Positions 1-6,626 of a stretch of DNA of 6,692 nt are shown here, one piece after another. The translations under genes and the position numbers were made by a program. The first letter of the stretch is position 1. Every line of letters starts with the position of its first letter. The notes below the pieces were generated by a model. It saw nothing but the letters and a program-made list of their open reading frames with translations. It ran no database searches and was not told the DNA's origin. Location: contig CAJBVC010000552.1 of NCBI GenBank assembly GCA_903958915.1, positions 1-6,692 of the forward strand, given 5' to 3'. This DNA comes from an uncultured beta proteobacterium. Lineage in GTDB: Bacteria > Pseudomonadota > Gammaproteobacteria > Burkholderiales > Burkholderiaceae_C.

Positions 1-225
1 CGCAAAGCCACCAGGTATCAATAACTGGTTAAGCTGACTTGCTCCGGCAAAATCTGCGTCAGGTAGAACCCGCATCCCGTGCGCGCAACGAACCGGATCC
101 AGGTTGCGGGCCACCAAGCATGGCGCCGGCCCATCGGCATACTTATGCCACATACCTACCATTTCCCATGGGCCCTGGAAGTCAAGTTCTTCGACACCGG
201 GGTAAATCAGGAAACCGAAACTCAT
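1..225 (-). CDS. DJ-1/PfpI family protein, isonitrile hydratase-like (partial, N-terminal 75 residues)
   Basis: The gene starts with ATG at 225-223 and runs off the left edge. The 75 visible residues give the opening of a DJ-1/PfpI fold: a first beta strand plus turn reading GFLIYPGVEELDFQGPWE (residues 4-21), and a later strand reading LLIPGGFA (68-75). The first motif aligns without gaps with the isocyanide hydratase of Pseudomonas (GFLLFPEVQQLDLTGP, recalled from memory), placing Asp15 on that enzyme's active-site Asp17. The nucleophilic Cys (about residue 100) lies outside the window, so activity cannot be judged. Isonitrile hydratases convert R-NC to N-substituted formamides, but the family also holds proteases, chaperones, glyoxalases and AraC-type sensor domains. 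The start overlaps the TetR stop codon (ATGA), and an AGGG about nine bases upstream can serve as ribosome binding site, so translation is probably coupled. The family call is firm; the substrate is inferred. Confidence 0.8.
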   Translation of the reverse strand, partial: MSFGFLIYPGVEELDFQGPWEMVGMWHKYADGPAPCLVARNLDPVRCAHGMRVLPDADFAGASQLNQLLIPGGFA

Positions 226-878
226 TTGTGCTTACCCTGCTCCGTCAACGCCCCGGTCGTCATTGGTATACCAAGGAGTTGCAAGGCGGCTGACACTTGT
301 AAATCCATCAGATCAGCAAGCCTTAAACCCTTGCGCGGTCGGTGCCAGACACCGGAATACTGAAGTATGGCCAGAACATTGAACGCTGCAATTCGGGCGT
401 CGGCCACCACGAACTCGCCACTGGCAGCGCCTTGGCTGATGAGGTCTCTGAACACTTTCAGCAGTGCGCGTTGACGATCACGTAAGGCTTCGCTGTGCTC
501 TGGCAACAAGACTTGGGTCAGATAGCGTGGACCATATAAATGAGCGTTCACCAGTGACGCCGCTCCGCCGCTGCCTAATTCAACCTTGAGTTGGGCTCGG
601 ACAACATGAACCATGCGCTCCTGCGCTGTACCCTCGTATGCGGCTGCCGTACTAAGGTCCGTGTGGAGTTTCTCAAGGATAAAGTCCATGCACGCATAGA
701 GCAACTCCTCCTTGGTTCGAAAATAATGGTACAGCGAAGGGCCTGTCATTTGTAGCGTGTCTGCGATTTCGACCGTGGTGGTCGCTTCAAAACCGCGTGC
801 GGAAAATGCCTCAAGCGCTACGGCAATGATGCGTTTACGCAGTGCCGCACGCTTTGCGGTAATGCGTTCACTGGCCAT
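222..878 (-). CDS. TetR/AcrR-family transcriptional regulator
   Basis: This 218-residue protein has the length and layout of a TetR repressor. Residues 10-60 form the N-terminal three-helix DNA-binding domain: ALEAFSARGFEATTTVEIAD leads into the helix-turn-helix, and the recognition helix with its tail reads TGPSLYHYFRTKEELL (45-60), the family signature. Residues 65-205 are predicted mainly helical and would form the ligand-binding and dimerisation domain; the ligand cannot be read from sequence. Its gene lies 60 bases downstream of the DMFase-like gene on the same strand and overlaps the DJ-1 gene by four bases, so it is probably the local regulator of the whole cluster. A GTCAC-N5-GTGAC palindrome 15-29 bases before its start could be its own operator. 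The ribosome binding site is a weak GGGTGG close to the ATG. It is unusual in that it is embedded in the run of genes rather than divergent from it. Confidence 0.92.
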   Translation of the reverse strand: MASERITAKRAALRKRIIAVALEAFSARGFEATTTVEIADTLQMTGPSLYHYFRTKEELLYACMDFILEKLHTDLSTAAAYEGTAQERMVHVVRAQLKVELGSGGAASLVNAHLYGPRYLTQVLLPEHSEALRDRQRALLKVFRDLISQGAASGEFVVADARIAAFNVLAILQYSGVWHRPRKGLRLADLMDLQVSAALQLLGIPMTTGALTEQGKHK

Positions 879-892
879 GGTGCCACCCGTGA

Positions 893-907
893 GTCACAGT
901 AAGTGAC
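893..907. promoter_or_regulatory. Perfect palindrome upstream of the TetR gene, candidate operator
   Basis: The bases gtcacagtaagtgac form a perfect inverted repeat with 5-bp arms (GTCAC / GTGAC) around a 5-bp spacer. It lies in the 60-bp gap between the DMFase-like stop and the TetR start, 15-29 bases before the ATG. TetR dimers typically bind such short palindromes and often autoregulate. No convincing -35/-10 pair surrounds it, so the role is inferred from position and symmetry. Confidence 0.35.
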
Positions 908-938
908 CTGCCCGTAGAGCCTGAGACTTTTTGTTGAT

Positions 939-3212
939 TCATGATTCTGTTCGGTGTTTACGCGGCAATGGAGCCGGATCCAGGAAACGTCGGATGACAT
1001 TGGACGTTATTTTCGCCACATCCGTGGCGTCAGTGCCTGAACCCTGCAAAGAACCGATCCAGGTCATGCTCCCCACAGAAAAGACGTCTCCGCGACCAAC
1101 CGGCGCCAACGCCACGTCTGACCGAGCTTTTGCGTCCTTAAACGGGAGCACGTACGACAACAATTCCTCTTTCGTTCGCAGCATACTCTCGGCATGTCCC
1201 TCAGACCGTGCCAACCACCAAGTTTGCACTGGTGTGCCTAAATCGGCATCGCAGCGATCGATTTCCCACCCCGACGCACCACCACCCCACCAACCGCTGT
1301 GGCCAAAGGTATCTTCGCCTACACCCTCAAATACAAAGGCCATCTCCTGCGCCTGCGCGTCATCGCATTTACGGTAATACGAGGCTCGCTCAAACCCCTG
1401 CGCCGCCATGCCAACCCCAACAATCTGCTGCGGTGGGCGGCCCAGGCGGCGCCAAATACCACCGTATTCGCCGGTGAATGCACAGTGATATTCGCCTGGC
1501 GGAGCAATGCTTGGCCGAGTTCCATCTTCGGCCCGCCTAACCTCAATGGCATCCGCCTCCTCGTCACAGGCGGTTCTCCAGTAAAAACCATTGCCCCCCA
1601 AGTAAAGCATCCGACCACCGTTCTGAAGATAGCGCCACAAACCATCCCACATGGCGGTGCTTGTGTATTCCGGATGGTGGCCCGTTAGCACCATGCGATA
1701 GGGCTCAAGCGCCGCCGCACCGAGTCGGTGCAGATCGTGATCGGTAATGACGTCAAATCCCTGCCCTTGCACTGTCAGCCAGTCCAACAACCAACTATCA
1801 GCTACCAGTCCCCAAGGCCTGTGACCAGGAGAAACACTCCACAACGGGTGGCGGCTGCTACCCCAAAGTACACCTTGTCCATCGGGGTGTCGTTCGTATA
1901 TGGAGCGCCCATGGGATGGGTGAACGGCATCAAGTCGCATTTCCGCCAAATGTTCGACTTCGGTCACAGACTCCCCACGCATGCCCTCGGGGGCGTTGGC
2001 GTAAGCGAGGTAGGTAAAGGTTGGAAGCAACACTGCCAAAGGGTGGCGGGGCCGTGTCGCGCCACTTACAAAAAAACTCACATAACTCGGTTTCTCCTGA
2101 CCTTCTGCAAGCAAACGAAATGCGTAAGCCCCACTTGCTAGATCTTCAGGAGCATGCCAGGCAGTCGTTTGATTCCAATGTGCATCAAGCAACGTGTCAG
2201 AGTTGAAATGCAATGCCGTGTAGTGCGCCGGTGATTGCTGAGGCCCCTGAAAGCGTCCATCCCAACGCACTCCTCGCACTGCGCTGTAGGGACGCTGGGG
2301 CTCGACCAGAGTGGCACACCCCGCGAGATCCTGGACGCTGCCCCCCTTGCCATACCGAGCCCGCAGTAAGCAGGCCGAACCCGGTTCGCGCAATGCAGAT
2401 AGCTCCCACGAAGAGAGCGCTGAGCCGTTCATAGCCTCCTCGCAGGCGAGCAAATCCGTAGGTGCCAGTGCCTCAATGCAAACGCAAGGCAGCACAGAAA
2501 CCAAATCTACACGTACATCAGCACTGGTGTGTTTTCCATCTTGTGTTCCCAAGTGCAGACGACTCGGCGCACACAGTGGTAGGGTCGAAACAGGTAGCCA
2601 ACTCTCGGTCCAAGAGGCCGCGATGCCATCCGGTACGGTCGCCCTGCAAATTGCCGTTCTGGCTCGCAGCTTCCAAGTACCTGTGTTGCACCCGTCTGAC
2701 TTGAAGTCCAGCACCAACAGCATCCAGTCGCTGCTGGGCAGCTCCAACTCCAGTGCATCCACCTCGGGCTGCACCGATATCACCAAGGTCGCACTTTGTC
2801 GCTTGGGTGCGCTCAGTAGAAGGCTAATGCCAAAGCAGTCGTCACTTTGCAGTGACAACACATGCCCGGTCGCACCTCGCGCCATCCGTTGCACTGCGAG
2901 CACCAGACTAAGCTCAGACCAGGTAGGTAGCCCCACGCAATCCGCGTGCACTTGTGCACCGGCCACCAGGCGCTGCACCTGCGGACCATGAATGGCCGAG
3001 GGCACTTCTGGTAACACGGTAATGCGCTCGGTAGGGCCATGAGGCCGGCCATCGATCTGGCGCTCGTCATTGGCGCAGCCAATTTGCACGATGTCAATTA
3101 GTGTCTGGCGCGGCAAACTTGCGTGGAGCGCAACCGGCTGACCGGGTTGAACCACCCATGGCAAAGCGTAACCAGATGGGGCCTGCGCGAGAGTATCGTG
3201 ATTGGAAGACAT
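939..3212 (-). CDS. N,N-dimethylformamidase beta (large) subunit-like amidohydrolase
   Basis: At 757 residues this is close to the length of the DMFase large subunit (about 760), which hydrolyses N,N-dimethylformamide to dimethylamine and formate using a mononuclear iron. Residues about 120-245 look like a LamG/lectin-type beta sandwich. Residues 300-385 carry the family block with YTALHFNSDTLLDAHW and SGAYAFRL. Residues 388-690 are the catalytic domain. Published iron ligands are Tyr399, Tyr440 and Glu521 in Paracoccus; by motif and spacing they match Tyr401 (TFTYLAYAN), Tyr439 (SIYERHPDG) and Glu515 (GHHPEY). His513, Asn541 (LGGNGFYW) and Glu650 (SGWEIDR) also fall where active-site residues are expected. 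No signal peptide or membrane segment is visible, so it is probably cytoplasmic. It starts 12 bases after the MaoC stop with no clear Shine-Dalgarno. No gene for the small DMFase subunit (about 130 residues) is visible, so the true substrate may be another formamide or amide. Confidence 0.85.
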   Translation of the reverse strand: MSSNHDTLAQAPSGYALPWVVQPGQPVALHASLPRQTLIDIVQIGCANDERQIDGRPHGPTERITVLPEVPSAIHGPQVQRLVAGAQVHADCVGLPTWSELSLVLAVQRMARGATGHVLSLQSDDCFGISLLLSAPKRQSATLVISVQPEVDALELELPSSDWMLLVLDFKSDGCNTGTWKLRARTAICRATVPDGIAASWTESWLPVSTLPLCAPSRLHLGTQDGKHTSADVRVDLVSVLPCVCIEALAPTDLLACEEAMNGSALSSWELSALREPGSACLLRARYGKGGSVQDLAGCATLVEPQRPYSAVRGVRWDGRFQGPQQSPAHYTALHFNSDTLLDAHWNQTTAWHAPEDLASGAYAFRLLAEGQEKPSYVSFFVSGATRPRHPLAVLLPTFTYLAYANAPEGMRGESVTEVEHLAEMRLDAVHPSHGRSIYERHPDGQGVLWGSSRHPLWSVSPGHRPWGLVADSWLLDWLTVQGQGFDVITDHDLHRLGAAALEPYRMVLTGHHPEYTSTAMWDGLWRYLQNGGRMLYLGGNGFYWRTACDEEADAIEVRRAEDGTRPSIAPPGEYHCAFTGEYGGIWRRLGRPPQQIVGVGMAAQGFERASYYRKCDDAQAQEMAFVFEGVGEDTFGHSGWWGGGASGWEIDRCDADLGTPVQTWWLARSEGHAESMLRTKEELLSYVLPFKDAKARSDVALAPVGRGDVFSVGSMTWIGSLQGSGTDATDVAKITSNVIRRFLDPAPLPRKHRTES

Positions 3213-3224
3213 GCTAGATTTTGG

Positions 3225-3722
3225 TCAAATGCCGCCGCCTCGAAGCGGCAATCGTGCGTTTGCTACGTTGGTCACCGAAAGCCAGTCCGCGACCAGGGCG
3301 GGTTTGGCTCCACCTTCGATCTCCACAGTCACGGTATATACGGCGCGAAACTGACTTGGCGAACGCAAACTCAGGGCCTTCAATACGAGATGGCCACGAA
3401 TTCGGCTGTCAACCAGCACAGGTGAGAGCAAGCGAAGCCGGTCGAAGCCGTAGTTCAGCGTGGATACCTCATCACTCGGACGCGCCACGACATCATTGAC
3501 CATACGCGTGAGCAGCGATACCGTGAGAAACCCGAAGGCAAACGTTTTCCCGAATGGGCTGTGCTCAGCTGCATACTCTGGGTCAATGTGCATCCTGTCG
3601 GGATCATCTGTAATGTGGCCGAACTCGGTGATGCGCTGCTGCGTTACTTCGATCCAGCGCGATGTACCAATCTCTTTGCTCAAGTGTGCAAGCGCATTGT
3701 CATCTTCGAATAATTTAATCAT
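3225..3722 (-). CDS. MaoC-like (NodN-type) hot-dog-fold enoyl-CoA hydratase
   Basis: The protein is a single hot-dog domain of 165 residues from the chosen ATG at 3722-3720. An in-frame ATG at 3755 would add 11 residues, but only the inner start has a good ribosome binding site (AAGGGA six bases upstream) and MIKLFED is a plausible beginning. The hydratase-2 motif is present: WIEVTQQRITEFGHITDDPDRMHIDPEYA, with Asp40 and His45 at the five-residue spacing of the catalytic Asp/His pair of R-specific enoyl-CoA hydratases. It is followed by SPFGKTFAFGFLTVSLL (55-71), typical of the NodN/HtdZ-like branch. The family hydrates trans-2-enoyl-CoA to (R)-3-hydroxyacyl-CoA, though some members have other thioester substrates. 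It sits between the acyl-CoA ligase (41 bases upstream) and the DMFase-like gene (12 bases downstream), so it probably acts on the CoA thioester made by the ligase. The exact substrate is unknown. Confidence 0.85.
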   Translation of the reverse strand: MIKLFEDDNALAHLSKEIGTSRWIEVTQQRITEFGHITDDPDRMHIDPEYAAEHSPFGKTFAFGFLTVSLLTRMVNDVVARPSDEVSTLNYGFDRLRLLSPVLVDSRIRGHLVLKALSLRSPSQFRAVYTVTVEIEGGAKPALVADWLSVTNVANARLPLRGGGI

Positions 3723-3728
3723 AGTGAG

Positions 3729-3734
3729 TCCCTT
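3729..3734 (-). promoter_or_regulatory. Ribosome binding site that decides the MaoC start
   Basis: The minus strand reads AAGGGA here, six bases before the ATG at 3722. No comparable purine-rich site precedes the upstream in-frame ATG at 3755, which favours the shorter 165-residue MaoC protein. Confidence 0.6.
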
Positions 3735-3763
3735 GATATTTAATGAGAAAGGCACTGAGTGCG

Positions 3764-5338
3764 TCAGTCAAGCAGCGGAAGTTCGCAGGCAAAGGAGCGG
3801 GTTCCAACCCGGTCGATTTTTCCGTTGGAGAGCAAAGGAAAAGCGGGTATGACGCGAAAGCTCTTGGGAACCTTGTAGTTGGCGAGTTTCTGTCGGCACA
3901 AGTCTTTAAGATCCTTTACCGTTACCGTTTCATCACTGCAACTGATGACCGCATGCACTGCCTCTCCGTAGCGCGCGTCGGGCATACCCACAACCACCAC
4001 TTGGGAAATGCCAGGGTGAGTTTCTAACAACTGCTCGACCTCTCGCGGGTAGACGTTGTAGCCCCCTGACTTGATCATCTCCTTGCTTCTCCCCTGCAGG
4101 ATGACGTTTCCATCTGCACGATGCATGGCCAAGTCACCTGTGTGTAGCCACCCATCGGAGCTAAAGGCCTCAGCGGTAGCTATGGGATCAGCGAAATACC
4201 CGACAAAGATCAACTGACCGCGGGCCTGGATCTCTCCGACTTCGCCGATGGCACAGGGCTGATTCGCAGCATTGGCGATTCGAAACTCAAAGTGGGGATC
4301 AAAACGACCAATGCAGTGCGTCAGCACCTCATCCGTTGCACCATCGTCGGAATAGCTGCCAGAACTGGTCGTCTCGGTTTGGCCATACTCAACGAACACG
4401 GGAACGCCGATCTGACGCAGCTTGGCAAGCGTCTGCGCTGAAACTGCTCCGCCACCGATGCAAATACTGTTCAGGTGACACAATTCCTCAGGGACGAAGG
4501 ATGGATCGCGCACACACTCATGAAACATCGCTGGCACTTGAAGCCAGCAGTTCACCCGCTCATCGCGAATCAGTTGCAAGCAGCCCGCAGCGGAGAATCG
4601 CTGCTGAAACACAATGCTACCGCCGCCCACCAAAGCAGACAGCGTAAGGTTCATGAGGCAGCCTACGTGATTGACTGGCAAGTTGCACAGGTAGCGCGGT
4701 CGTCTGGGGTTGAGTCGTGCGTGCTGCACGCTCGCCGCAAGAAGCAGTCCCTTGTGTGAAAGCATGGCAGCCTTCGGCTTTCCGGTAGTGCCCGATGTAA
4801 ATACAATCGCCGCGACGTCAGATGTAGCGATTTTTGGTAGCGGGGTCTCTAGCGCTTGAGACTGCCCGACTGACAACACTCGCAACGCATCTAAACAAGT
4901 CGCCACGCTTTCAAACGCAACAACCGGGGGTAACTTCACGACGGCCCCAGCTGATCTAATGAGCTCCAGGAAATCCTGCCCCTCAAAGGAACTAAGGGTG
5001 ATCAGCAAACGTGGCGCAGCGCGCGACAAGGCTTCGGCAACCTCCCCAGCCTTGTACCGTGGGTTCAGGCCAACGTAGACGGCACCAATGCGGCTCGCCG
5101 CCATCAGTACCAACAAGTATTCTGGGCGTGGCGTGCTCAGCAAAGCGATACGATCACCTGCTGAAACCCCGCAGGCCGTGAAGGCGATGGCGAATTGATC
5201 CACCAATGAATTGACTTCGAACCAGTTCCAGTGATTCCCCTCAAAGCTGACGCATGGCGCAGCTGGAGCGCTATTGGCATGCTCGATGAAGACCTCATCA
5301 ACACGTCTCCAATCAGCTACTTGAACTACAGGATTCAT
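3764..5338 (-). CDS. Class I adenylate-forming acyl-CoA ligase (fatty-acid/aromatic-acid CoA synthetase type)
   Basis: This full-length 524-residue enzyme activates a carboxylic acid with ATP to an acyl-AMP and transfers it to CoA. All core motifs are intact: the P-loop TSGTTGKPK (181-189), the adenine-binding YGQTET (318-323), the ATP/ribose-binding GWLHTGD (396-402), the hinge region GRSKEMIKSGGYNVYPREVE (416-435) and the catalytic C-terminal lysine in NGKIDR (Lys507). The N-terminal domain covers about 1-415 and the mobile C-terminal domain 416-524. It lacks the insertion typical of fatty-acyl-AMP ligases, as far as can be judged by eye, so CoA ligation is more likely than loading of a carrier protein. 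No carrier protein is visible nearby. It is the first gene of the minus-strand cluster; the start has an AGAGG three bases upstream, which is close. Substrate specificity cannot be assigned; a medium-chain, branched or aromatic acid is possible. Confidence 0.92.
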   Translation of the reverse strand: MNPVVQVADWRRVDEVFIEHANSAPAAPCVSFEGNHWNWFEVNSLVDQFAIAFTACGVSAGDRIALLSTPRPEYLLVLMAASRIGAVYVGLNPRYKAGEVAEALSRAAPRLLITLSSFEGQDFLELIRSAGAVVKLPPVVAFESVATCLDALRVLSVGQSQALETPLPKIATSDVAAIVFTSGTTGKPKAAMLSHKGLLLAASVQHARLNPRRPRYLCNLPVNHVGCLMNLTLSALVGGGSIVFQQRFSAAGCLQLIRDERVNCWLQVPAMFHECVRDPSFVPEELCHLNSICIGGGAVSAQTLAKLRQIGVPVFVEYGQTETTSSGSYSDDGATDEVLTHCIGRFDPHFEFRIANAANQPCAIGEVGEIQARGQLIFVGYFADPIATAEAFSSDGWLHTGDLAMHRADGNVILQGRSKEMIKSGGYNVYPREVEQLLETHPGISQVVVVGMPDARYGEAVHAVISCSDETVTVKDLKDLCRQKLANYKVPKSFRVIPAFPLLSNGKIDRVGTRSFACELPLLD

Positions 5339-5384
5339 GCGCCTCTTTCTTTTACTACTTGATAAATCTTTTGTTGGTTAGTAG

Positions 5385-5412
5385 ATTCTAATGCTTTAAA
5401 CTTCAGATGCAA
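5385..5412 (-). promoter_or_regulatory. Candidate sigma-70 promoter for the minus-strand operon
   Basis: On the minus strand a TTGCAT (5412-5407) is followed after 16 bases by TAGAAT (5390-5385), five of six matches to the consensus -10, inside the most AT-rich part of the window. Transcription would start near 5378, leaving a leader of about 40 bases before the ligase ATG. The -35 match is poor. An imperfect symmetric stretch, TTAG-N6-CTAA at 5378-5391, overlaps the -10. Confidence 0.3.
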
Positions 5413-5635
5413 TAGGCGTAGGAAGAATGGGAGAGAACCGACGTCACAATGACCTCTCTGGAAGTATCCGAACTGGTCCCAACACAAATGGGCTAATGGC
5501 GCTACTTCGCAGAATTCAGTGCGTTTGACCGGCAGGAATGGGCACACTGCGCCTGCTCACGAATGACGGCAGCCTGGCAAGCTGATTTCTACGGCTGCTT
5601 TGTGCGAAGCAAATGGTTGAGGTGAATCTCAAGCC

Positions 5636-5653
5636 GTGACCAGGTTCAGTCAC
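5636..5653. repeat. Inverted repeat GTGAC-N8-GTCAC
   Basis: The bases gtgac and gtcac form perfect 5-bp arms around the 8-base spacer caggttca. The arm sequence is the same pentamer as in the palindrome at 893-907, in the opposite arm order. It could be a regulator site or chance; it lies about 300 bases upstream of the ligase start and 400 upstream of siaB. Confidence 0.3.
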
Positions 5654-6026
5654 AGCATTCGTTTAACCGTGTGACAACTCCGCTGATAGCGGGGGCTGAG
5701 GTTTCCGAACTAGTTGCTCCATAGCTTACGTTGACATGCGCTCGTCGCAGCACGAGTGCCACCGCAGTGGGAGGGCGGCGCTTCGCTGACAGATGAGGGG
5801 GTGCAAATCGATCCAGACTGGGATCAGGCAGTGCACCGGCACCTGACTTTGAGGTGCATCAGCATGTAAGTTGGTGACGGGACGAATCGATGACTTTGAT
5901 GTGCTTCAGGGTCGACCTGTACGTCCCACCCTCAATGGCCTTGCCGTCGTCGGTCGGGACTTGATGTGGTTGAAAGGTTTATTCGTGGCATCTTCGTCCG
6001 GGCGCGTTGCCATCAAAGGTCGCTAA

Positions 6027-6032
6027 TACAAT
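6027..6032 (+). promoter_or_regulatory. Candidate -10 element for siaB
   Basis: TACAAT matches five of six bases of the sigma-70 -10 consensus and lies 27 bases before the siaB ATG. The nearest -35-like sequence, TTGCCA at 6007-6012, is only 14 bases away, shorter than the normal 16-18, so the assignment is weak. Confidence 0.25.
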
Positions 6033-6058
6033 GCTTGGCAACATCTGGATGACCCCAA

Positions 6059-6610
6059 ATGACCCTATCAAATCAGGAAACCCCGATCGATCTGCTGGCA
6101 ATTCGGGAAATCTTCAATCGCCAGAACATCATGCTTTGCTTCAACGGCCCAGTCACGGCACCGCTGATAGAGGAAATTGGCACGGCTTTGCGCAAGCACA
6201 TGGAGGGGCTGGAGGAATCACCCTCTGCGGTAGCCGACGTGTTCTCCGTGTACATCGAGATGGCTCAGAACATTCGCCGCTATGCGCAGGCGCAGGCACT
6301 CGAAAATGAAACCGCCACCATCCTCGTTTCCCGTGATGCGCTCGGCCGCTATGTCATCTTGGCCAGCAATGTTGTCAGCCATGCGGATGCAAACGCATTG
6401 GGTGAGCGCATTGAGCAGTTGCGACCTCTGGACAAAGAGGCCTTGAAGGCCGCCTTCAAAACGCAATTGCGCCAACCGCGCAGCACCTTGTCCGGGAGCG
6501 CAGGCCTTGGACTGATCGACATGGCACGCAAGGCCACCGCACCTTTGCAGCATGCATTGCAGACACTTGACAACGCACGCGTGCTTTTTAGCCTGCGCGT
6601 CATTCTCTAG
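6059..6610 (+). CDS. siaB: SiaB family protein kinase
   Basis: This 183-residue protein matches SiaB, a small soluble kinase of the GHKL ATPase fold. In Pseudomonas aeruginosa SiaB phosphorylates SiaC on a threonine, the SiaA phosphatase reverses this, and unphosphorylated SiaC activates the diguanylate cyclase SiaD, controlling c-di-GMP-dependent aggregation. Visible here are an N-box-like VYIEMAQNIRRYAQ (64-77), with Glu67 and Asn71 at the ExxxN spacing of GHKL ATPases, and a glycine-rich lid GSAGLGLIDMARKA (146-159). The start is fixed by an in-frame TGA at 6050-6052, only two codons before the ATG; the ribosome binding site is weak (TGGAT about eight bases upstream). siaC follows after 16 bases, so the two are surely cotranscribed. 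Unlike the P. aeruginosa order siaABCD, no siaA lies immediately upstream; the preceding 720 bases are non-coding. Confidence 0.88.
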   Translation: MTLSNQETPIDLLAIREIFNRQNIMLCFNGPVTAPLIEEIGTALRKHMEGLEESPSAVADVFSVYIEMAQNIRRYAQAQALENETATILVSRDALGRYVILASNVVSHADANALGERIEQLRPLDKEALKAAFKTQLRQPRSTLSGSAGLGLIDMARKATAPLQHALQTLDNARVLFSLRVIL

Positions 6611-6616
6611 AAAATT

Positions 6617-6621
6617 AGGAG
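6617..6621 (+). promoter_or_regulatory. Ribosome binding site of siaC
   Basis: A strong AGGAG lies five bases before the siaC ATG, inside the 16-base gap after siaB. It is clearly better than the site in front of siaB, suggesting SiaC is made in excess of its kinase. Confidence 0.7.
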
Positions 6622-6626
6622 CATCA

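Larger units (their letters stand above)
5339..6058. other. Long intergenic region between divergent blocks, no convincing gene
   Basis: This 720-base stretch separates the ligase and siaB starts. It contains the candidate operon promoter on its left, an AT-rich block at about 5345-5405, and several GTGAC/GTCAC half-sites (5443-5447, 5636-5640, 5649-5653, 5671-5675, 5874-5878). Two short open stretches read like decayed coding sequence: plus strand 5735-5869, including WEGGASLTDEGVQIDPDWD, and minus strand 5859-5978, including VPTDDGKAIEGGTYRSTLKH. Neither has a good start with a ribosome binding site, and I recognise neither. A 70-codon minus-strand frame at 5335-5547 ends on the ligase ATG but does not look protein-like. 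I see no tRNA, no clear terminator and no insertion-sequence ends. Confidence 0.6.

Noticed and set aside
93..982. Repeated cggatccagg near 93 and near 973
   Set aside because: A ten-base match lying in unrelated coding sequence of two genes, with no extension; likely chance.
931..1377. Plus-strand open frame of 148 codons
   Set aside because: Antisense to the 3' end of the DMFase-like gene, no recognisable domain and no ribosome binding site.
2311..2991. Plus-strand open frame of 226 codons
   Set aside because: It lies wholly antisense inside the DMFase-like gene, has a Ser/Arg/Pro-rich low-information product and no family motif; it is a shadow of the real gene.
3723..3755. Upstream start for the MaoC protein at 3755
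   Set aside because: Adds 11 residues without a ribosome binding site, while the ATG at 3722 has AAGGGA at ideal spacing.
3225..5338. Ligase plus hot-dog protein as part of an isonitrile lipopeptide biosynthesis cluster
   Set aside because: Such clusters also need an acyl carrier protein, a non-haem iron oxygenase and an NRPS, none of which is visible; the hot-dog protein has hydratase Asp/His residues, and a catabolic role fits better.
5520..5600. Loose inverted repeat gcagg / cctgc as a terminator or small RNA
   Set aside because: Arms are only five bases around a long spacer and there is no following T-run on either strand.
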